Below, in pieces: positions 5,761 to 7,036 of a stretch of DNA of 7,036 nucleotides. The DNA is taken from positions 1 through 7,036 of the forward strand of contig RKSB01000036.1 of the NCBI GenBank assembly GCA_007571095.1, written 5' to 3'. The DNA comes from K189A clade bacterium (GTDB lineage Bacteria > Pseudomonadota > Gammaproteobacteria > Pseudomonadales > Azotimanducaceae). Under the pieces are notes generated by a model, which was not told where the DNA came from, did not search any database, and worked only from the letters and a program-made list of their open reading frames with translations. Positions within the stretch are counted from its first letter, which is position 1, and each line of letters opens with the position of its first letter. The translations under genes and the position numbers were made by a program.

Positions 5761-6999
5761 ATGAAAACTGTTTCGATACAGGCAGGAGATGCCAAAATCA
5801 GAGGCTTTTGCGAACCCAAGTACGAGGGCGTGCTCAAGGCTTTTGAAAACAATTTTGAGAAGTTGAACGAACTGGGCGCGACTGTGTGCGTCAACGTGGA
5901 TGGCGAGACGGTGGTTGACCTTTACGGCGGCCACACGGACGAGGGAAAAACCGATGAATGGAAGGAGGATACCCTTTCAATTGTCTTTTCCTGCACCAAG
6001 GCGGCCACTGCGTTTTGTGCCCATCTGCTGGTGGACAGGGGAGAGCTTGATCTTCACGCACCGGTGGCGAAATATTGGCCTGAGTTTGCCGTCGGCAGCA
6101 AAAAAGACACAAGTGTTGCCATGATGCTCAACCACTCAGCAGGCTTGCCGGCCTTTCGGGAGCCGCTCAAGCCGGGTGCCTATTACGACTGGGACTATAT
6201 GGTCGAATGCCTGGAGAAGGAGGAGCCTTTCTGGGTTCCCGGTACTCGTAACGGCTACCACATGGTGAGTTTCGGCTGGACAGTCGGCGAACTGGTCAGG
6301 CGAGTGACGGGCCAATCCCTAGGCCAGTTCTTTCGAGCGGAAATCGCGGAGCCTTTGGGGCTTGATTTCTGGATTGGTCTGCCGGAAGAGGAAGAATCGA
6401 GAGTGTCCCACATTGTTCAGTTTGCACCTGGGCCGGACGACCCCGCCACTCCCTTTCTGGTCAGCCTGTTGAACGAACCTCATTCAATATCCTCCCTGTC
6501 CTTTATGAACAGTGGCGGTTACGCACCCGACAGTCGAGAGGCACACGCCGCCGAGATTGGCGGTGCCGGCGGAATCAGCAATGCTCGCGCACTTGCCGGT
6601 ATGTTTGTGCCTCTGGCCAACAAGGGTGAGAGTCGCAACGGGCGTTTGTTGAGCGACCAGACCATCGACCGTATGGGCCAGGCTTCCGTGGCGACCATGC
6701 ATGACGCCACCCTGCTGATGCCGACTCGATTTGGCCTCGGCTTCATGCTGAGTATGGACAACCGCCATCGTCCGCATGGCCAGGTCGAGAGTATTTTGAT
6801 CGGTCGAGAGGCTTTTGGTCATGTCGGTGCGGGCGGCCACATAGGCTTTGCCGATCCGAGTTGCAATCTGGCCTTTGCCTATACGATGAACAGGTCAGGT
6901 GCGGGTCTGCTGTTGAACGAGCGCGGCCAAAGCCTGGTGGATGCGACTTATCGAGTGCTGGGGTTTCGGGACAATGCGCCGGGTTACTGGCGACGATAG
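5761..6999 (+). CDS. Serine hydrolase of the beta-lactamase/family VIII esterase type
   Basis: This 412-residue protein belongs to the penicillin-binding-like beta-lactamase superfamily (PF00144), nearest in character to EstB-like family VIII carboxylesterases. The catalytic SxxK is S77-C-T-K80, inside FSCTKAATAF. LNHSAGLP follows at 123-130. Tyr166 in GYHMVSFGW is the likely second catalytic motif. The usual KTG is replaced by H354-V-G356 in GHVGAGGHIGF, as in many esterase-like members. LGLDFWIGLPEEE (199-211) is typical of this subgroup. No signal peptide is visible, so it is probably cytoplasmic and more likely an esterase or amide hydrolase on small substrates than an antibiotic-resistance enzyme. 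The substrate cannot be read from the sequence. The gene diverges from pstS and shares its 391-base upstream region. The superfamily is secure; the exact activity is not. Confidence 0.9.
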   Translation: MKTVSIQAGDAKIRGFCEPKYEGVLKAFENNFEKLNELGATVCVNVDGETVVDLYGGHTDEGKTDEWKEDTLSIVFSCTKAATAFCAHLLVDRGELDLHAPVAKYWPEFAVGSKKDTSVAMMLNHSAGLPAFREPLKPGAYYDWDYMVECLEKEEPFWVPGTRNGYHMVSFGWTVGELVRRVTGQSLGQFFRAEIAEPLGLDFWIGLPEEEESRVSHIVQFAPGPDDPATPFLVSLLNEPHSISSLSFMNSGGYAPDSREAHAAEIGGAGGISNARALAGMFVPLANKGESRNGRLLSDQTIDRMGQASVATMHDATLLMPTRFGLGFMLSMDNRHRPHGQVESILIGREAFGHVGAGGHIGFADPSCNLAFAYTMNRSGAGLLLNERGQSLVDATYRVLGFRDNAPGYWRR

Positions 7000-7036
7000 A
7001 AGCCGTTTTGCCCCTGTATCACTCGGGTTGCCAGAG

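Overview
The window is almost filled by a high-affinity phosphate uptake operon on the minus strand, read right to left as pstS-pstC-pstA-pstB-phoU. A divergent plus-strand gene for a serine beta-lactamase-like hydrolase lies at the right end. The gene order, the PstA with a large soluble insert after its first membrane helix, and the PstS/PstC motifs match the PstSCAB-PhoU type known from many alpha- and gammaproteobacteria. By eye, base composition is moderately GC-rich. A Gram-negative proteobacterium, perhaps a marine gammaproteobacterium, is the best guess, but nothing here fixes the taxon.

Layout. Positions 1-381 hold no confident gene, only a possible decayed small ORF and a stem-loop just after phoU. 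phoU (382-1068), pstB (1106-1903), pstA (1900-3135), pstC (3151-4092) and pstS (4323-5369) follow on the minus strand. pstA/pstB overlap by four bases (GTGA), and pstC/pstA are separated by 15 bases. A 230-base gap separates pstS from pstC; it contains a mini-ORF running into the pstC start and small inverted repeats. The 391-base divergent region 5370-5760 holds a near-consensus sigma70 promoter facing pstS, a leader of about 235 nt with a pyrimidine-rich stretch and two stem-loops, and a weak promoter candidate for the hydrolase (5761-6999). Positions 7000-7036 show nothing recognisable.

Function. PstS captures phosphate in the periplasm, PstC and PstA form the inner-membrane channel, PstB hydrolyses ATP, and PhoU links transporter activity to Pho signalling and limits uptake. 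The PhoB/PhoR pair is not in the window, and no clear Pho box was found. The hydrolase has no evident link to phosphate.

The system itself is well known; I do not see an undescribed system. The points worth a second look concern expression and architecture: non-ATG starts for PstC, PstA and PstB, the structured pstS leader, upstream ORFs overlapping the pstS and pstC starts, a PstC without the N-terminal extension remembered from close homologues, and a lipoprotein PstS with serine at +2.
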